A DNA stretch of 64,000 nucleotides from NCBI RefSeq assembly GCF_037975245.1, contig NC_092582.1, forward strand, positions 3,287,001-3,351,000, given 5' to 3'. The DNA comes from Apostichopus japonicus (Eukaryota; Echinodermata; Holothuroidea; Aspidochirotida; Stichopodidae). Below are positions 63,948 to 64,000 of the stretch, in pieces. Position numbers and translations under genes: made by a program. The notes below the pieces were generated by a model that saw only the letters and a list, made by a program, of their open reading frames with translations, did not search any database and was not told where the DNA came from. Every line of letters starts with the position of its first letter. Positions within the stretch are counted from its first letter, which is position 1.

Positions 63948-64000
63948 GGAAAAATGGGGACTTGTTTGAGGTTATATTTACTCGATTTAAAACTTCATCT

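Overview
This is AT-rich, intron-rich animal nuclear DNA. Coding exons are short (about 45-460 bp), bounded by GT-AG introns, and embedded in many SINEs, MITEs, minisatellites and microsatellites. The gene families (CatSper beta, CFAP77, EFR3, SURF4) and the marine-type SINE/LINE tails suggest a marine invertebrate, quite possibly a deuterostome such as an echinoderm. The species cannot be fixed from the sequence. Nearly all long open frames in single-frame translation are fortuitous or repeat-derived. The real genes were assembled exon by exon from splice sites, codon phase and family resemblance recalled from memory.

Layout, left to right. (1) Positions 1-25382, minus strand: the 5' half of a CatSper-beta (CATSPERB) gene. 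Its start codon and signal-peptide exon lie at 25382-25295; the rest runs off the left edge. Introns hold a 127-bp satellite (5725-6485), a degenerate minisatellite (9.5-10.1 kb) and SINEs. (2) 25.4-28.5 kb: a spacer between two divergent flagellar genes, with an RFX X-box-like site at 26995-27009. (3) 28495-31533, plus strand: a complete four-exon CFAP77 gene with a GGTGTATGGGAATAA minisatellite in its last intron. (4) 31.5-34.8 kb: convergent 3' region. (5) 34812-57384 and a little beyond, minus strand: an almost complete EFR3 gene (21 exons whose phases all agree), the plasma-membrane anchor of PI4-kinase III alpha. (6) 59781-63305, plus strand: a complete five-exon SURF4 cargo-receptor gene, divergent from EFR3.

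The most unusual feature lies inside EFR3. The 3' end of one coding exon (48562-48697), its splice donor and the start of the next intron have been amplified into a minisatellite of seven extra copies (47.6-48.55 kb). In each copy a poly-C tract followed by ACAG makes a plausible acceptor just before the copied exon end. Every copy is therefore a potential 27-nt, stop-free, phase-preserving microexon for about nine residues (VAIAADGAV). A second, single partial exon-plus-donor duplication lies in the same gene at 43.9-44.1 kb.

CATSPERB (sperm flagellar Ca2+ channel) and CFAP77 (axonemal doublet protein) form a head-to-head ciliary pair. EFR3 and SURF4 are housekeeping membrane-trafficking and lipid genes, also head to head. 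Mobile elements include two MITEs with perfect 8-bp target duplications (hAT type), a further inverted-repeat element, a decayed LINE 3' end, and several tRNA-derived SINEs.
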